A stretch of 64,000 nt of DNA from Pelobates cultripes. Taxonomy: Eukaryota; Chordata; Amphibia; Anura; Pelobatidae. The stretch is taken from the NCBI GenBank assembly GCA_933207985.1, contig OW240916.1:314264210-314328209 (forward strand), written 5' to 3'. The notes below the pieces were generated by a model that was given only the letters and a program-made list of their open reading frames with translations, had not been told where the DNA came from and ran no database searches. Position 1 is the stretch's first letter. Each line of letters opens with the position of its first letter. Of the stretch, positions 1 to 11,175 are shown one piece after another. A program made the translations under genes and the position numbers.

Positions 1-222
1 GAGAAAATGTGTATTATATAGATATGTAGATCATATATACAAACACACAAATATCAATGAGAGTTTAAACCATTGTAAGGATGCAGTATGTTAACAGAGG
101 ATTTCAGGTGAGGAGAGGTTTAGTGACTTGATTGGTGTGTTTAGGAAACCAGCTGATTTGCACTATCTATAAGTAAGGTAATGACCATGGGGTGGGGTGG
201 GCAATCTTCCAGAGATGATACC

Positions 223-404
223 TCTGCTCAGAAGATTCTGCAGGACTTGGTTGCTTGGGAGTGCTGGGTGTTAATGCTGTTTTAAGGGGCCCAGTCTGAA
301 ATATAAGGTCTTTGCTCAGAAGATTCTGCAGGACTTGGTTGCTTGGGAGTGCTGGATGTTAATGCTGTTTTAAGGGGCCCAGTCTCTGCTCAGAAGATTC
401 TGCA
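223..404. repeat. Tandem duplication, about 2.3 copies
   Basis: Copies begin with a TCTGCTCAGAAGATTCTG-like start at 223, 311 and 385. The first two copies run through a common body ending in TTTTAAGGGGCCCAGTCT. The third copy stops after about 20 bases. Unit lengths differ (88 and 74 bp) because the first copy has extra bases before the second starts. No coding potential is seen. Confidence 0.9.
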
Positions 405-1454
405 AAATAGGGGACATGATAACACACCTGTGGTTTATGATCCGATGTACCAATGATGTTACACTCAGATGTATGTTGCATTCACTGTAGACCATTGTAC
501 AACCATGAGAGTGGCGGTCCCCACCGTTTATTCATGTTTATTTTGAACAAACCTCCCCCCCCCCCAGAAATAAAGAATTAAAAAAAAAAATTGGATGTAC
601 ACCTGTGCCTGATAAACATTTTAATATTATTTACTAAAGGTGGAATTTTACTGTGACTTGTCTCTTTAAGAAAAAGAGACAAAGGTTTACGCTAAGTCCC
701 TATTAAAACTTAGAAATTAACAAAAAATTGAGTTTTCTACCCCGTCTGCAGCAACAATAATTAACTTCAGACGCCTAGATTTAATCTCGATTTCTGAGCA
801 TGGACAGATTTCGTCTCTATAAACCATTGACTGCTGTGAAGGTTTTTCTTTTTTTTGTTCTTGGCTTTCAGTAATAAAACAAATGACTGTTAAGTGAACG
901 TAGATGGCCGAAGTATTTCTTTCCACCAAATGTTCCCCCCGTGACAGCATTCGATATTTGTTCTATTATCCTTTTGTAATTTTCATTCTTCCAGCTCGCA
1001 GAACAATTCTCATTGTTAACTGAAATCTGAAATCATAAAAACAAATGAAATAGTCAGAGTTTTATTTTATTATTAAATTATGCAATGCTGCATCTTTTCT
1101 GCGTATGTTAACCTATGAGATCACTCCGGATCCGATTCACAAGCAATTACTCAAACACTTTTATACACGAATGAATATAACAAAAAGTCATTTGTCTTTC
1201 TATCATTGGCCAATGTAATATTACTAAATATTAATAATAATGTGTTTCCCTCTACGTAGCTTTTATCAGCAATAGCAACAAAATATTGATGGATAATCTC
1301 CACATTCTTTGAGATACTTCTCTCCTGAAAATCACACTCCCTTTAGTTTCCCACCGGAGAACTTATGTTTAGAGAAAAGTAGCAAGAGTTACATGACTGT
1401 TCTATGATAGATACATTGAACAATAAAAACACATTCACACACATTCACACTCGA
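405..1454. other. Intergenic stretch, no gene recognised
   Basis: Mixed unique-looking sequence with a poly-C run near 555-565 and a poly-A run near 580-590. A 77-codon minus-strand frame at 717-950 resembles no family I know. The two homopolymer runs could be the tail of an old retroposed copy, but no target duplication was found. Confidence 0.5.
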
Positions 1455-1645
1455 GTTAGTTACTAAAGTGAGAATCTCCTGGAATTATATAGTGAATTCA
1501 AAGTTAATTTTAAATTTAAGGCCAAAGTGGAAGTATAGTTGATGTGGAGAAGTTTGGAGAAGATATTTTTCAAGTTTGGCTACTTTGGCGTTAAACTTAA
1601 AATTCACTTACAATTTCCGACCATTCTCATTTTAGTAAATCCCTT
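1455..1645. mobile_element. Small foldback MITE, family A (old copy)
   Basis: The left end reads TTAGTTACTAAAGTGAGAAT and the right end carries ATTCTCATTTTAGTAA, its approximate inverse. The interior holds AAATTTAAGGCCAAAG and, further on, TTAAACTTAAAATTCACTT. The same ends and interior recur at 14089-14254, 61500-61650, and, interrupted by insertions, at 35313-35941 and 62575-63230. Non-autonomous; no coding capacity. No clear target duplication was found, so the superfamily is not assigned. Confidence 0.75.
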
Positions 1646-2004
1646 TGATACAACTCTCTACACCTGTGGTTTGTACCCCTTCCCTATTCTACTCGGATAT
1701 CCCAACTCATTTCATCACAGTCCTTGAAAAATAATCTATCCAGCTAATAAAAGTTATTTAAGTTGAAAGATTAACTGAACAAAAAGGTATTCCATGTTCT
1801 AATGTTTTAATTCATTTTAGAGAACTTCCACACTATCTTGTCAGTGATACTGCAGCATATAATAACTCTGTATCCACTGCGCATGGTTTGGTGATTTGCC
1901 TGTTCCACCTAAAGGAGCTACTCTGAAAATAGCAATCAGGACCATGCTCTGGGTCTCAGTGCAGGCTTAAAAACCATGTCGTGTTTTAGAATTGGTTAGA
2001 AAAA

Positions 2005-2370
2005 AAACATTTCAGACAGACAAGCAACTACGGGCCAATCAGCCTGACATCACAGTGGTAGAAAAGGAACGGAAGACTACAGTGGTGGTGGATGTGGCCA
2101 TTACCAGTGACCATAACATCAAGAAGAAGGAACACGAGAAGGTGGACAGATACTAAGGGCTGAAAGAGGATCTAGCAAGGATGTGGAAGTGAAGGCAGTA
2201 CTAGTCATGCCAATTGTGATAGGAGCACTCTGGGTGAGACCCCCAAGATGGGAGAGTGGCTTCAGCAGATTCCAAGTGGGACATCTTAGATCGATGTCCA
2301 CAAGAGTGCTGTTCAAGGAACAGCTAAGATACTGCACAAGAAACTTCAGATACCCAGGTATGCGTGCATG
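2005..2370 (+). pseudogene. C-terminal relic of a LINE with a restriction-like endonuclease
   Basis: The plus strand encodes, in one frame from about 2013, a stretch containing RANQPDI, then TVVVDVAITSDHNIKKKEHEK, then an in-frame stop at about 2152-2154. After a frameshift near 2187 the homologous reading continues in other frames, with short matches such as VIGALW and TPKMGEWLQQIP and a final AKILHKKLQIP. The order PD followed by a D-containing beta strand and a KKE/K patch is what I know from the C-terminal endonuclease-like region of R2/R4/HERO-type non-LTR retrotransposons, although the exact clade is not certain from so short a piece. Both a stop and frameshifts are present, so this is dead. 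No RT core is visible upstream. Confidence 0.7.
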
Positions 2371-3065
2371 CACTCACTCATGCACTCAAGTTTTCGTCTA
2401 AAAGAAAATTATAGTATGAATACAAAATAATGTATTATATAAAAAGGACATTTTCTGTTATTTTTAGTACCGCCAACAACCTTCATTGATTTCTACATTT
2501 TCCTGAACTTACATTATTTAAAATCTCACAACACATGGAAAATATTGCTGTAATTGGAAACCCACGTCAGATGTGTTTTTTCTGCCTCTTTATGATGCTC
2601 TATAAATAGGGGAACAAATGTGCTAAGAGGCGACTCTGAAATCATTATGCTTGTGGCTATTTTTTCCAATGGAAACACTAATACTGTATGAAAAGACTCC
2701 GTAAGCAAAAGTCTCGTTAGCCTAAGAAATATAATTTTTTTCTCATGACAATATTCACGAGGATAACAAGCTTCATTACAGCATTAAATCATTTGTTATT
2801 TGTAAGACAAACTGGCTTGTTATTGATTTAGTTGTTTATCCAGTCCATTATTCCTTAAAGGGATACCAATATAGAAATTAACACTTTTTGTGTTTGTTTT
2901 GTTTTTTTGAAGAATTTAGAAGATTCTGTATTAAACTAAACATAAATACCGAGAAATTTTTTAATAATAATAATTATTATTATAATAATCAAGTACTTAA
3001 TAGTTTCAAAACAGAAATGAACTTACTCAGAAAGCTAACAGAACACTGTGAATATTTAATTATAA
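2371..3065. other. AT-rich stretch, no gene
   Basis: No recognised coding sequence. TTAAAGGGATACCAATATAG near 2857 resembles one end of a TTAA-type MITE, but no partner end was found. An (AAT/ATT)-rich run lies at about 2961-2988. Confidence 0.5.
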
Positions 3066-3066
3066 T

Positions 3067-3275
3067 TAGCAGAACAAGTAGTGTCATTCATGAATGATGG
3101 TATAAATCTCTCCCATGGCAGAACAAGTAGTGTCATTCATGAATGATGATGGTATAAATCTCTCCCATGGCAGAACAAGTAGTGTCATTCATGAATGATG
3201 ATGGTATAAATCTCTCACATGGCAGAACAAGTAGTGTCATTCATGAATGATCGTATAAAGCTCTCCCATGGCAGA
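3067..3275. repeat. 52-bp tandem array, about four copies
   Basis: The unit starts GCAGAACAAGTAGTGTCATT and carries the palindrome TTCATGAATGA, then GGTATAAATCTCTCCCATG. Four copies run head to tail with single-base and 3-bp (ATG) differences. The last one degenerates and passes directly into the adjoining G-rich array. Confidence 0.9.
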
Positions 3276-3277
3276 AC

Positions 3278-3512
3278 AAGGGGGGGTGGTGAGGCTGAGG
3301 GTGGTGAGGCTGAGGGTGGTGGGGGGTGAGGCTGAGGGTGGTGGAGGGTGAGGCTGAGGGGGGGTGATGCTGGGGGTGGTGAGGCTGAGGGTGGTGGGGG
3401 GTGATGCTGAGGGTGGTGGTGAAGCTGAGGGTGGTGGGGGTAGTGAGGCTGAGGGTGGTGGGGGTGAGGCTGAGGGTGGTGGGGGGTAGTGATGCTGAGG
3501 GGGGTGAGAGAG
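3278..3512 (+). repeat. G-rich minisatellite (GGTGAGGCTGAGGGTGGTG-like)
   Basis: Irregular units of roughly 16-22 bp built from GAGGCTGAGGGTGGTG and runs of GGGG. The plus strand is almost free of C. Long frames across it (proline/histidine-rich on the minus strand) are artefacts of the repeat. The density of G-runs makes G-quadruplex formation plausible. Confidence 0.9.
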
Positions 3513-3888
3513 AGCCTAACTTTACTCCCTGGTGGTCCAGTGGGCTCCCTGGTGGTCCAGTGGCCATTACTTCCGGTCTGCAGCTCCACAGAACGTTCTG
3601 ATTGGCCAGTTCTCGCGAGACCACGGTCTGCACATGGTCTGCAGCTCTGCTCACTGCGGAGCTGCAGACCGGTGTCTGCGGTGGCTGGCATGGCAGCCAG
3701 GAGGGGCCTCACAGCCGGCGGCATACCGGGCAAGCCGCCGGGCCCCCTCCTGGTGTCAGGTCCTCGGTCACTTACCGAGGACCTGACACAGTCTGCCCAC
3801 AGGTTGTTTAGGCGGCTGCGAGGCCCCAGCCAGTGCAAGGCCTTAGGCGGCCGCCTGAACCGCCTAATTAGAGAGCTGCCTCTGGATT
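3513..3888. mobile_element. GC-rich hAT-like element end
   Basis: GC-rich block ending in GAGAGCTGCCTCTG at about 3888; its reverse complement begins CAGAGGCAGCTCTC, a hAT-like terminus. The block holds strong inverted repeats, among them a perfect 16-bp-arm hairpin with a 5-base loop at 3753-3789 and a CTGCAG-rich hairpin near 3625-3670. The opposite terminus and an 8-bp target duplication were not found, so the assignment rests on the end sequence and on similarity in style to the other hAT MITEs here. Confidence 0.5.
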
Positions 3889-3904
3889 CCAATTTTTGCT
3901 TTTT

Positions 3905-4320
3905 GCTAGGAAAGGTTAAAGGATCTTAACATGTATAGCTTGGAGGAAAAACGAGACAGGGGGGATATGATAGAAACATTTAAATATATAAAGGGAATCA
4001 ACACAGTAAAGGAGGAGACTATATTTAAAAGAAGAAAAACTACCACAACAAGAGGACATAGTCTTAAATTAGAGGGACAAAGGCTTAAAAATAATATCAG
4101 GAAGTATTACTTTACTGAGAGGGTAGTGGATACATGGAATAGCCTTCCAGCTGAAGTGGTAGAGGTTAACACAGTAAAGGAGTTTAAGCATGCGTGGGAT
4201 AGGCATAAGGCTATCCTAACTATAAGATAAGGCCAGGGACTAATGAAAGTATTTAGAAAATTGGGCAGACTAGATGGGCCGAATGGGTCTTATCTGCCGT
4301 CACTTTCTATGTTTCTATCC
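3905..4320 (+). pseudogene. CR1-like LINE, 5'-truncated ORF2 tail and 3' end
   Basis: Only the last part of a non-LTR retrotransposon is present. An open frame of 99 codons (ATG at 3931, stop ending 4230) reads GDMIETFKYIKGINTVKEE, later TRGHSLKLEGQR and WNSLPAEVVEVNTVKEFK. This is the pattern that closes CR1-clade ORF2 proteins (ERRRLRGDLIE..FK / TRG / VV.WNSLP..VV). The reading continues upstream in frame without an ATG, so the ATG is internal, not a true start. The tail after the stop ends in TTTCTATGTTTCTAT, like the short 8-bp-type repeats at CR1 3' ends. A second copy lies at 56125-56545. Confidence 0.8.
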
Positions 4321-6170
4321 TATGGTTCTTAGACTTTTCCTGTTACAGAAAAATCTACATTTATATCCATCCTTTTTTAGTTAATATATTATGTTATTCA
4401 TTTGTGCTACAACCTTATTGTGGGCCTGTTGTGGATCCAAATATTGATCTTTGTTATATTCAGAGGAAGCCCAAATTATTATTACAAGTGCACTTGGAGA
4501 AGCGAGAATTAGACACCAGACACCTGTTGGTATTCAAAATAAGCCTCTTCCGCTTTATACATCAGCTGGGTTTTATACATTAAAAAGTAAGTGCTTACAT
4601 GCAAATACTCATAGAACAGTAATAGAAAGGGAGTACAGATAAGACATAGGGGTGAATGTCATGTACACATAACAAATAAGTTCCAAGGTAAGAAAGAACA
4701 AAAATATTAGAGAACAGAAATCTCAGGTGGGGGCTCTCTGCTCCCAGAACTAGACATATATGGTCTTAAGTGTCGTGTTAAACATCAAGAATTTCCTGAG
4801 TCCAAGTTAGCCAATTTTAATATCATAAGCTTGAACCTTGGAATCAAGATAAATTCTATCACAGGGCCAAACCAGCATTCACATCATTATACATTGTCAT
4901 CTACACTTTGAGCCAGTATTAAGATCACTTTGCCCCCTGGTTTGGATGGAATCTACATTACTGCTAAGGTTATCTGCCATGACCAATACACCTTAATCTT
5001 AAATAATAGAAAAATACATTTCACCTATGCATTGTGCTAGCAGTATTGTTAGCAACTGACTACATTTCTCTAATATCAGAGTGTAAAAACTGTCCTTTCC
5101 CCTTCCTGTCAGACAATTCACTCTGTGCTGATCGGGACAGAGATAAAATCAGATACGATTCTTTTCATGCAATACCTACAAGGGGAAATAGGGGGGAGTG
5201 GTAGTGAGAGTAGCACCAGCAGAGAGGAGAGAAACAGCCAGAGTGATTTATTGCAGTATCTTTAGACAGGCAACCTGAGAATGTAGCGAAAACAGATATG
5301 TTTTATTTACATCCCATAAAGCCAACATAAAGTATTAGGGACTTTTACCTGTTACGGGAAGCAAATCTGTGCTTCCCACACAGGTGTATGCATGGGTGGT
5401 GTTTCTTATAGAAAGTGGAAAACCCACTGACACATGATTAATGTTCTTAGCAGGAGACAGTACTGATGTAAATAAGTGAAACTAGGAGCTTTTATTAGTA
5501 TCAGGGGAAGAACCATTTAATTGTATAAAGAAAACCGCAAACCTATACCTATCATGACAGGTTCACTTTTCAGGTATTGCACCTGGTTACTGAGGACATT
5601 TAACGGTGTCTTGTATTGCTGCCCTAGATTGCTGCACTGATTCTAATTCCCAGATTAGATTGTGATGAAACATCCAGGAGATCCTTATGTAACCGAAACT
5701 GCAGTGTGCTGAAACTGCCTAATGTAATTAGGGTCTATTATTGCATATAAATTCTGTTTCAGATATATGAATTGGTGGGGGTCCGAGCTTATTATATACC
5801 TCTAGTTTTTCCTCAACCATATCCAATCCCCTCTTATTTTTTAATTCTCCTTATTTTATTATATTCTCATATCTGAGTACAGCAGATATTCAATTTCTTT
5901 TCGCCACACTCCGACTTTGTCTCTGATTGTAGGTCAGTAAGACCAACAGACACACTGCCCTTGAGCTAATGACTCACAAGCTTTTTTTCCTTTTAAATAC
6001 TTTTATGGTTTATTTTGCTGAAGAAAAGTACATTATTCCCCAGAGGGAGATCTTTGTAATTGACTCATTCTATCTGCTTATCAAGTAGCTCTTAGACCAT
6101 GAAAATGACTATTTTAATCTCAGTAAATGGGAAATATGAAAATGGAATGTACACGCACACATATGTACAG
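4321..6170. other. Long stretch without a recognised gene
   Basis: No open frame above about 63 codons and no family recognised. Base composition is mixed with no strong tandem structure. It may contain old unrecognisable repeats. Confidence 0.5.
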
Positions 6171-6202
6171 ACACACACACGCACACACACACACACACAC
6201 AC
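6171..6202. repeat. (CA)n microsatellite
   Basis: About sixteen CA dinucleotides with one GC interruption. Confidence 0.95.
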
Positions 6203-6689
6203 TAGCTCTGTGTGATTTTTCTTTTCTATTTTTCTTCTTTTTTTGATATAAATAAATCACTTAGCTTTCTCCCTGTTCTGGAATCACTTCTGTTGGATGT
6301 AACTAATTATGGCACCTGTGATGTGAGCCAACATTGCTGTGAATTAAAGCGCAATCTGTTGAGTCCTGTAGGAGAGAGTGGGGTAGAAAGAACACTCCTA
6401 TCTTATTACTTGTTCAATTCAATGTCTCTTGTCGAAAGCCCGCTGGAGTTATGGAAAGAAGCCTATCTTCCTGGCTAAGAATATAAAAAACGCTTTTGTA
6501 CTGTTATCCTTTAGTAATTTTCACTGTACAGCTAAGAATCAAATCTCCAGGTACCAAGGTGCTTTCACTGTGTGGTCGCAATCTGCTTTGTATCAGCACT
6601 CGGCAAATATATTAGGATAAATGTAGACTTGGCTTTTTTATGTTAAAGCGCCTTTTTTACTTTTCTAAAACTTTCAAAGTATTTAAAAT

Positions 6690-6805
6690 ATAAAGAAGAC
6701 GGGTCAATCATTCTTTTTCAGCACCTTCAAGTTTTTTATAGGGAACCTGAAGGTGCTGAAAAAATACCGCAAAAAAAAAAAAAGAATGTTTGACAAGTGA
6801 CCTTC
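6690..6805. repeat. Foldback sequence with perfect 16-bp core arms
   Basis: Arms at 6714-6729 and 6748-6763 (TTTTTCAGCACCTTCA and its exact reverse complement) are separated by 18 bases. Weaker inverted similarity continues outward: GGTCAATCATTCTTT on the left against the inverse of AAAGAATGTTTGACAAG on the right, interrupted by a poly-A run. This suggests a decayed foldback MITE rather than a lone hairpin. Confidence 0.7.
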
Positions 6806-7173
6806 TTTTATAAAAGCATTTTTGGTCAATTGCTTAACTGAGAAAGCAGCAAATATCTCGTAGCAGGTGACTACCAGCTGTGGAGCATGGACGTGAAATA
6901 TGGGGCTAGCTAATTCATTTCTACACTTTATAATGTATCAAAATTTAAGCAGTTTTTAATTTGCTGACTGAAATAAAAATTGCTGTCAGATATCACTTCT
7001 GAAAAAACAAGGAGCTACATTGTATCTACAACAGGATTAGGTATTGCATTTTTCTCCTTCCTTCTTTTTTTCTGTGAATCCAAACCCACAACCAAATAGA
7101 TTGGAGACGTCAAAGAGCCCTCTGAGTTGGGAATGTTCTAATCCACTAAGATAACATAAAAAAAGATATATTT
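6806..7173. other. No gene recognised
   Basis: AT-rich, without tandem or inverted structure that I could see. Confidence 0.5.
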
Positions 7174-7305
7174 ATTGGAGATCAAAAAGGACAAAAAAAG
7201 ATACAATGTTTCGGCCTAGAGTCCTTAGTCATGTATATATATGGAATCCATTATTAAGGCCTCTAGGCCAAAGCGTATCTTTTTTTTGTCCATTTTGATC
7301 TCCAG
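7174..7305. repeat. Inverted repeat with about 48-bp arms
   Basis: The left arm (7174-7222) reads TTGGAGATCAAAAAGGACAA then AAAAAGATAC and CGGCCTAGAG. The right arm (7258-7305) is its imperfect reverse complement, ending CATTTTGATCTCCAGT. The spacer is about 35 bases. Probably a small foldback transposon remnant. Confidence 0.75.
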
Positions 7306-7606
7306 TAAGTACTTTTTTGCATGACACCTGTGGCTCTTTATGTTTGGTGGACTGCGGACCCCCTTCACTCCCATGTAAACGTATGCCGCACTCATTTGAC
7401 TTTATAATATAAAACTGTTTTAAGTGTCTACTTCCTCCTGACGGCAGTCAAATCAGTTATAGCTGGTGCTTGGAAAAGCACACATCCTCCTAAGATCACG
7501 GTGTGGCTTACCGAACACCTTGAAGCCCTTGAGGAATTACGTTGGGCTTCGCTATGCAAAGCACACAGATATAAGTCCATATGGCAACCACAGTTGGTCT
7601 ACATCA

Positions 7607-7850
7607 GGTCTGTAAAACCTGCAGCCCACCAGATGTTTTTGAACTATAACACCCATGATTCTTTGAATAAAACAGATAGCCAACGCCCATGATTAATTTA
7701 TTGAAACAGGTAGCCAACGCCCATGATTCATTTATTGAAACAGGTAGCCAGAGAATCCTGGCTGGTAGCGATTAGTGATGCACCGAACGGTTCACTGGCG
7801 AATAGTTCCTGGCGAACACCCTCCCTAGCAGACCCTCCCACCTACTGGAC
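7607..7850. repeat. Short tandem repeat and hAT-like fragment
   Basis: A unit of about 42 bp (CGCCCATGATTCATTTATTG followed by AAACAGGTAGCCAA) is repeated about 2.5 times to 7750. The part before it, with CTGCAGCCCACCAGATG and a CCCATGATTCTTTG end, looks like a dispersed repeat. From 7772, TAGTGATGCACCGAACGG resembles the end of the hAT MITE at 32456-32603, but no second end was found. Confidence 0.6.
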
Positions 7851-8900
7851 AGCATCCATTTTACATTCATTCTCAAGCTGCATGCTTAGTGAGAGGAGGG
7901 AAAGTGTAGCGATATGTGAGAACCCTTAAAAGGCCACACAACTTCTGTCAATGTTATTGCTCTTGCTGTTTGCTATGTAGTAAATATCACTGAGCTAGTA
8001 TGAAACTGACAAAAGTCTTTGCCTTTATAGACAAGATATACGCACATTTTATGGATTAAAAACTTAATTATGTTGTAAATAAACAGGACACAATTGATGC
8101 GAAATCAGCAAAGAAATAATCATATTAAAAAAGTGTGTATTTGAATGTCTGTTTGTAAGCATAAGCAACAAAGGCTGAGTTAAGCGTAAAAGCATATCTG
8201 TATATCTATGTCTCTACCTATATTTTTTGTATGTACAGGAGTTTAATGTTGCTGTTGTAAATTAAGATGTCCCTTGGTATCTCTTTGCCATATTGTCGAT
8301 TGTTAAATTATATAATCGCTGTCTGTAACACAGCATGTTATTACTGCTCAATAAAAATATAATAAATAAATAAAAATAAAACATAATTAAAAAATTAGTG
8401 ATCATAGTGCCTGGAGTCTTATGTCTGGCATTTCACTTTGAAACACTGCACATACAGAGAGTAACTCCACAGCTACCAAAATTATTAGCCAACCCTGAAC
8501 AAGAATTCTGGGCTGGCTAATATCAGTTCTGTGCAAAACTGCCATCTGATGCCAGCACACCACCATCTTCTTCTGTGAGGTCCCCTTCATCTCCTGATGC
8601 TTCATCTGCCAGGAGCTGACATCAGCACTTTGCTCTCGTACATGCGCGAGAGTACAACTCAGAGGTCCATGGGGGATCACGTGAGACCGCGGGATCCTCC
8701 ATAGAAAAAGGTAGCTCCACCATTTGTTACGTGTAGGAAAGATACATAAGATAGAGTAGTCTCTACTTTGTCTGACTTAGGATATCTTTTCACTAGGTTG
8801 AACTTTTAGTGATTTTCTTTATGAGCAATTGCACACAAATACTGCTAAGGGCAATTAAAAGAAGACAGAGGACCACCTGACAGTGAGATCTTTTACACCT
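7851..8900. other. No gene recognised
   Basis: Contains an A/T-rich run near 8340-8400 (AATAAATAAATAAAAATAAA) and, at 8400-8700, a more complex segment with a 92-codon minus-strand frame that matches no family I know. The segment may be an old MITE interior. Confidence 0.4.
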
Positions 8901-8902
8901 AT

Positions 8903-9940
8903 AATTTATTATTATGGTATTTATATAGTGCCATCAAATTCCACAGCGCTTTACAATGGGTGGACGAACAGACATGTAGTTGTAACCAGACAAGTTGGAC
9001 ACACAGGAACAGAGGGGTTGAGGGCCCTGCTCAATGAGCTTACATGCTAGAGGGAGTGGGGTAAAATGACACAAAAAGGTAAGGATAGTATTAGACTAGT
9101 GACAGTTGCAGAAGAGGAATCAGTCAGGAGCTATTAAAAGTTTAATTGATACACTTTTATGAAGAAGTGGGTTTTTAACGATTTTTTGAAGGAGTGGAGA
9201 CTGGGTGAGTATCTAACGGAGGAGGGAAGCAAGTTCCACAGGAACGGTGCAGCCCTCGAGAAATCTTGAAGGTGAGCATCTGAAGTGGGAGTACAGACAG
9301 TAGATGTAAGTCTTCAGCAGATCGTAAGGGCCTAGACGGGACATACTTGTGTATAAGGGAGGATAGACTGTGGGAGCAGCATTATGTAGAGATTTGAAGA
9401 ACCAGAATTTTAAATTGAGCTCTATATTTTATAGGAAGCCAATGTAGGGACTGATGGAAGGGTGAGGCATGGGAGGTGCGGGCGGACAGGACGATGAGCC
9501 TCGCTGCCGCATTCATTATGGACTGTAACGGTGCAAGTTGGGAGCACGTAAGACCACTGAGAAACGGATTACAGTAGTCAAGGCGAGAAAGGATAGTGTA
9601 ATGGACCAACACCTTAGTTGCATCTGGCGTTAAGTAGGGGCGGATGCACGCAATGTTTTTGAGATGGAAATGACAGGATTTGGCGATAGACTGAACATGA
9701 GGCTTGAAGGAGAGGTCGGAGTCAAAGAGAACACCTAGGCAGCGAGCCTGCGTGGTGGAGCTGATGGTAGCACTGTTGACTTGGAGGGAGACAGACACAG
9801 ATGTAACAACACTTGAGGGAGGAAAGACCAGAATTTCAGTTTTGGTCAAGTTTAGTTTTAAGAAGTGGGCAGCCATCCAGTTAGAAATAGCAGAGAGGCA
9901 GTTAGAGACACTAGTCAAGAGGTATAAATGGTATATTTAA
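8903..9940 (-). pseudogene. L2-type LINE, RT C-terminal part and 3' UTR
   Basis: On the minus strand a 178-codon frame (9918 to 9382) encodes the end of a non-LTR reverse transcriptase: LKLNLTKTEILVFPPSS, CLGVLFDSDLSFKPHVQS, LVHYTILSRLDYCNPFLSGL, then NAAARLIV and the closing LHWLPIKYRAQFKILVL. This series is typical of L2/Rex1-type LINEs. Further 3' the coding pattern continues only in broken frames. The 3' UTR ends near 8903 in TGTAAAGCGCTGTGGAATT and CACTATATAAATACC followed by ATAATAATAA, the hallmark L2-type tail. The copy is 5'-truncated at about 9940 and lacks the YADD core. Confidence 0.85.
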
Positions 9941-10286
9941 AAATAGCAACTTTGTGGGTCTGAGCTCATTCTATTGACTACATTATCCCCTATCCCATCA
10001 TACTCCATTTGCTTCTTCTAACAATTTGAACGCAACTAAATCACTAATGAAACCAATGGAAACAATACGATTTTTTTTTTTTTACAGCTTAGTGCTATGG
10101 TAGTCATTTTATTATATCTGGAAATATAAATGGTAATGCACCTGTCTAAGAAGAATTATCAGTAGCGTCAACATCTGGACATGCGTGAGCTACCTAGACA
10201 TTGGATTAAATTGCTAAGTGTTAATAAATTAGGCCCCGCGTTGTCAGTTTTGTATATACTTAATGATTTTCGGACACCCGATATCT

Positions 10287-11175
10287 CTCCTTTACAGTGG
10301 CGGATCCAGAGCCTGATCTCGGGAGTGGCACTTGTAGATTATTTAAAGAAATAATGCAGACACAATAACCACTACAGCTCAGTGTACTGGTTATGGTGTC
10401 AATAGTGCCGGGACCCCCTCCCAGAGTAAGTAGTCAAACCGTTTAGGAACAGTTTGATAACTTACCTGAAGTCTGCTGGGAAATGGGGCTGTAGTAAGGC
10501 ATAGGTGCAGTGGTGTGTGTGAGTGGTGCAATGTGTAAGGGGTGCAGTGTGTTTGTGAGGAGGACAGTGTGTGAGCAGTGTGTGTGTGTGTGAAGGCTGC
10601 AGTATATGTCAGGGGTGTAGTGTGTGGGCAGTGTGTGTGTGTATGGGGGCAATGTGTGTGTGTGTGTGTGTATGGGGCAGTGTGTGTGTGTGTGTGGGGG
10701 CAGTGTATGTGGGGCAGTGTGTGTGTGTATGGGGGGCAGTGTGTGTATGAGGGACGGGGTGTGTGTGTATGTGGGGCAGTGTGTGTGTGTGTATGGGGGC
10801 AGTGTGTGTAGGGGGAGAAGGCAGGTAATGTGTGTGTGTGTGATTATAAAAAAAAGCCTCCTACCCTTCTTATACACTGCCCCCCCACACACACATACAC
10901 TGCCCACATACATACATAATGCATTTTTTTTAAAACAACACATATAAAAAAAGCCCCCCAACCCTTCTTATATGTTTTTTTTATTTATTTAATTTAATAA
11001 AAATAAAAATTTGTTATGTCCCCCCTCCCTACTTACCTTTACTGGGAGGAGGGGGGACATTTCTAGATCCCTGGTGGTTACAGTGGTGAGAGTGAACTCT
11101 AGCCCGCGTTCCAGGGCTAGAGTTCACTCTCACGAGATTTGGAGCGTTGCCCCTGGATCCGCCATTGCTCCTTTA
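10287..11175. mobile_element. hAT-type MITE carrying a TG minisatellite
   Basis: The element occupies 10295-11167. It starts CAGTGGCGGATCCAGAG and ends CCTGGATCCGCCATTG, imperfect inverted termini. Both sides carry the same 8-bp target duplication CTCCTTTA (10287-10294 and 11168-11175), the hAT signature. Inside, 10500-10840 is a TGTGTGTG/GGGGCAGTGTG minisatellite, followed by its complementary CA-rich counterpart (10875-10915) and an inverted repeat around GTGAGAGTGAACTCTAGCCC near 11087-11133. No transposase is present. Parts of the interior match 48743-50276 in the opposite orientation. Confidence 0.9.

Noticed and set aside
3215..3892. 225-codon proline/histidine-rich minus-strand frame and overlapping plus-strand frames
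   Set aside because: They are translations of a G-rich minisatellite and GC-rich hairpins; composition follows the repeat unit, and frames are open on both strands.
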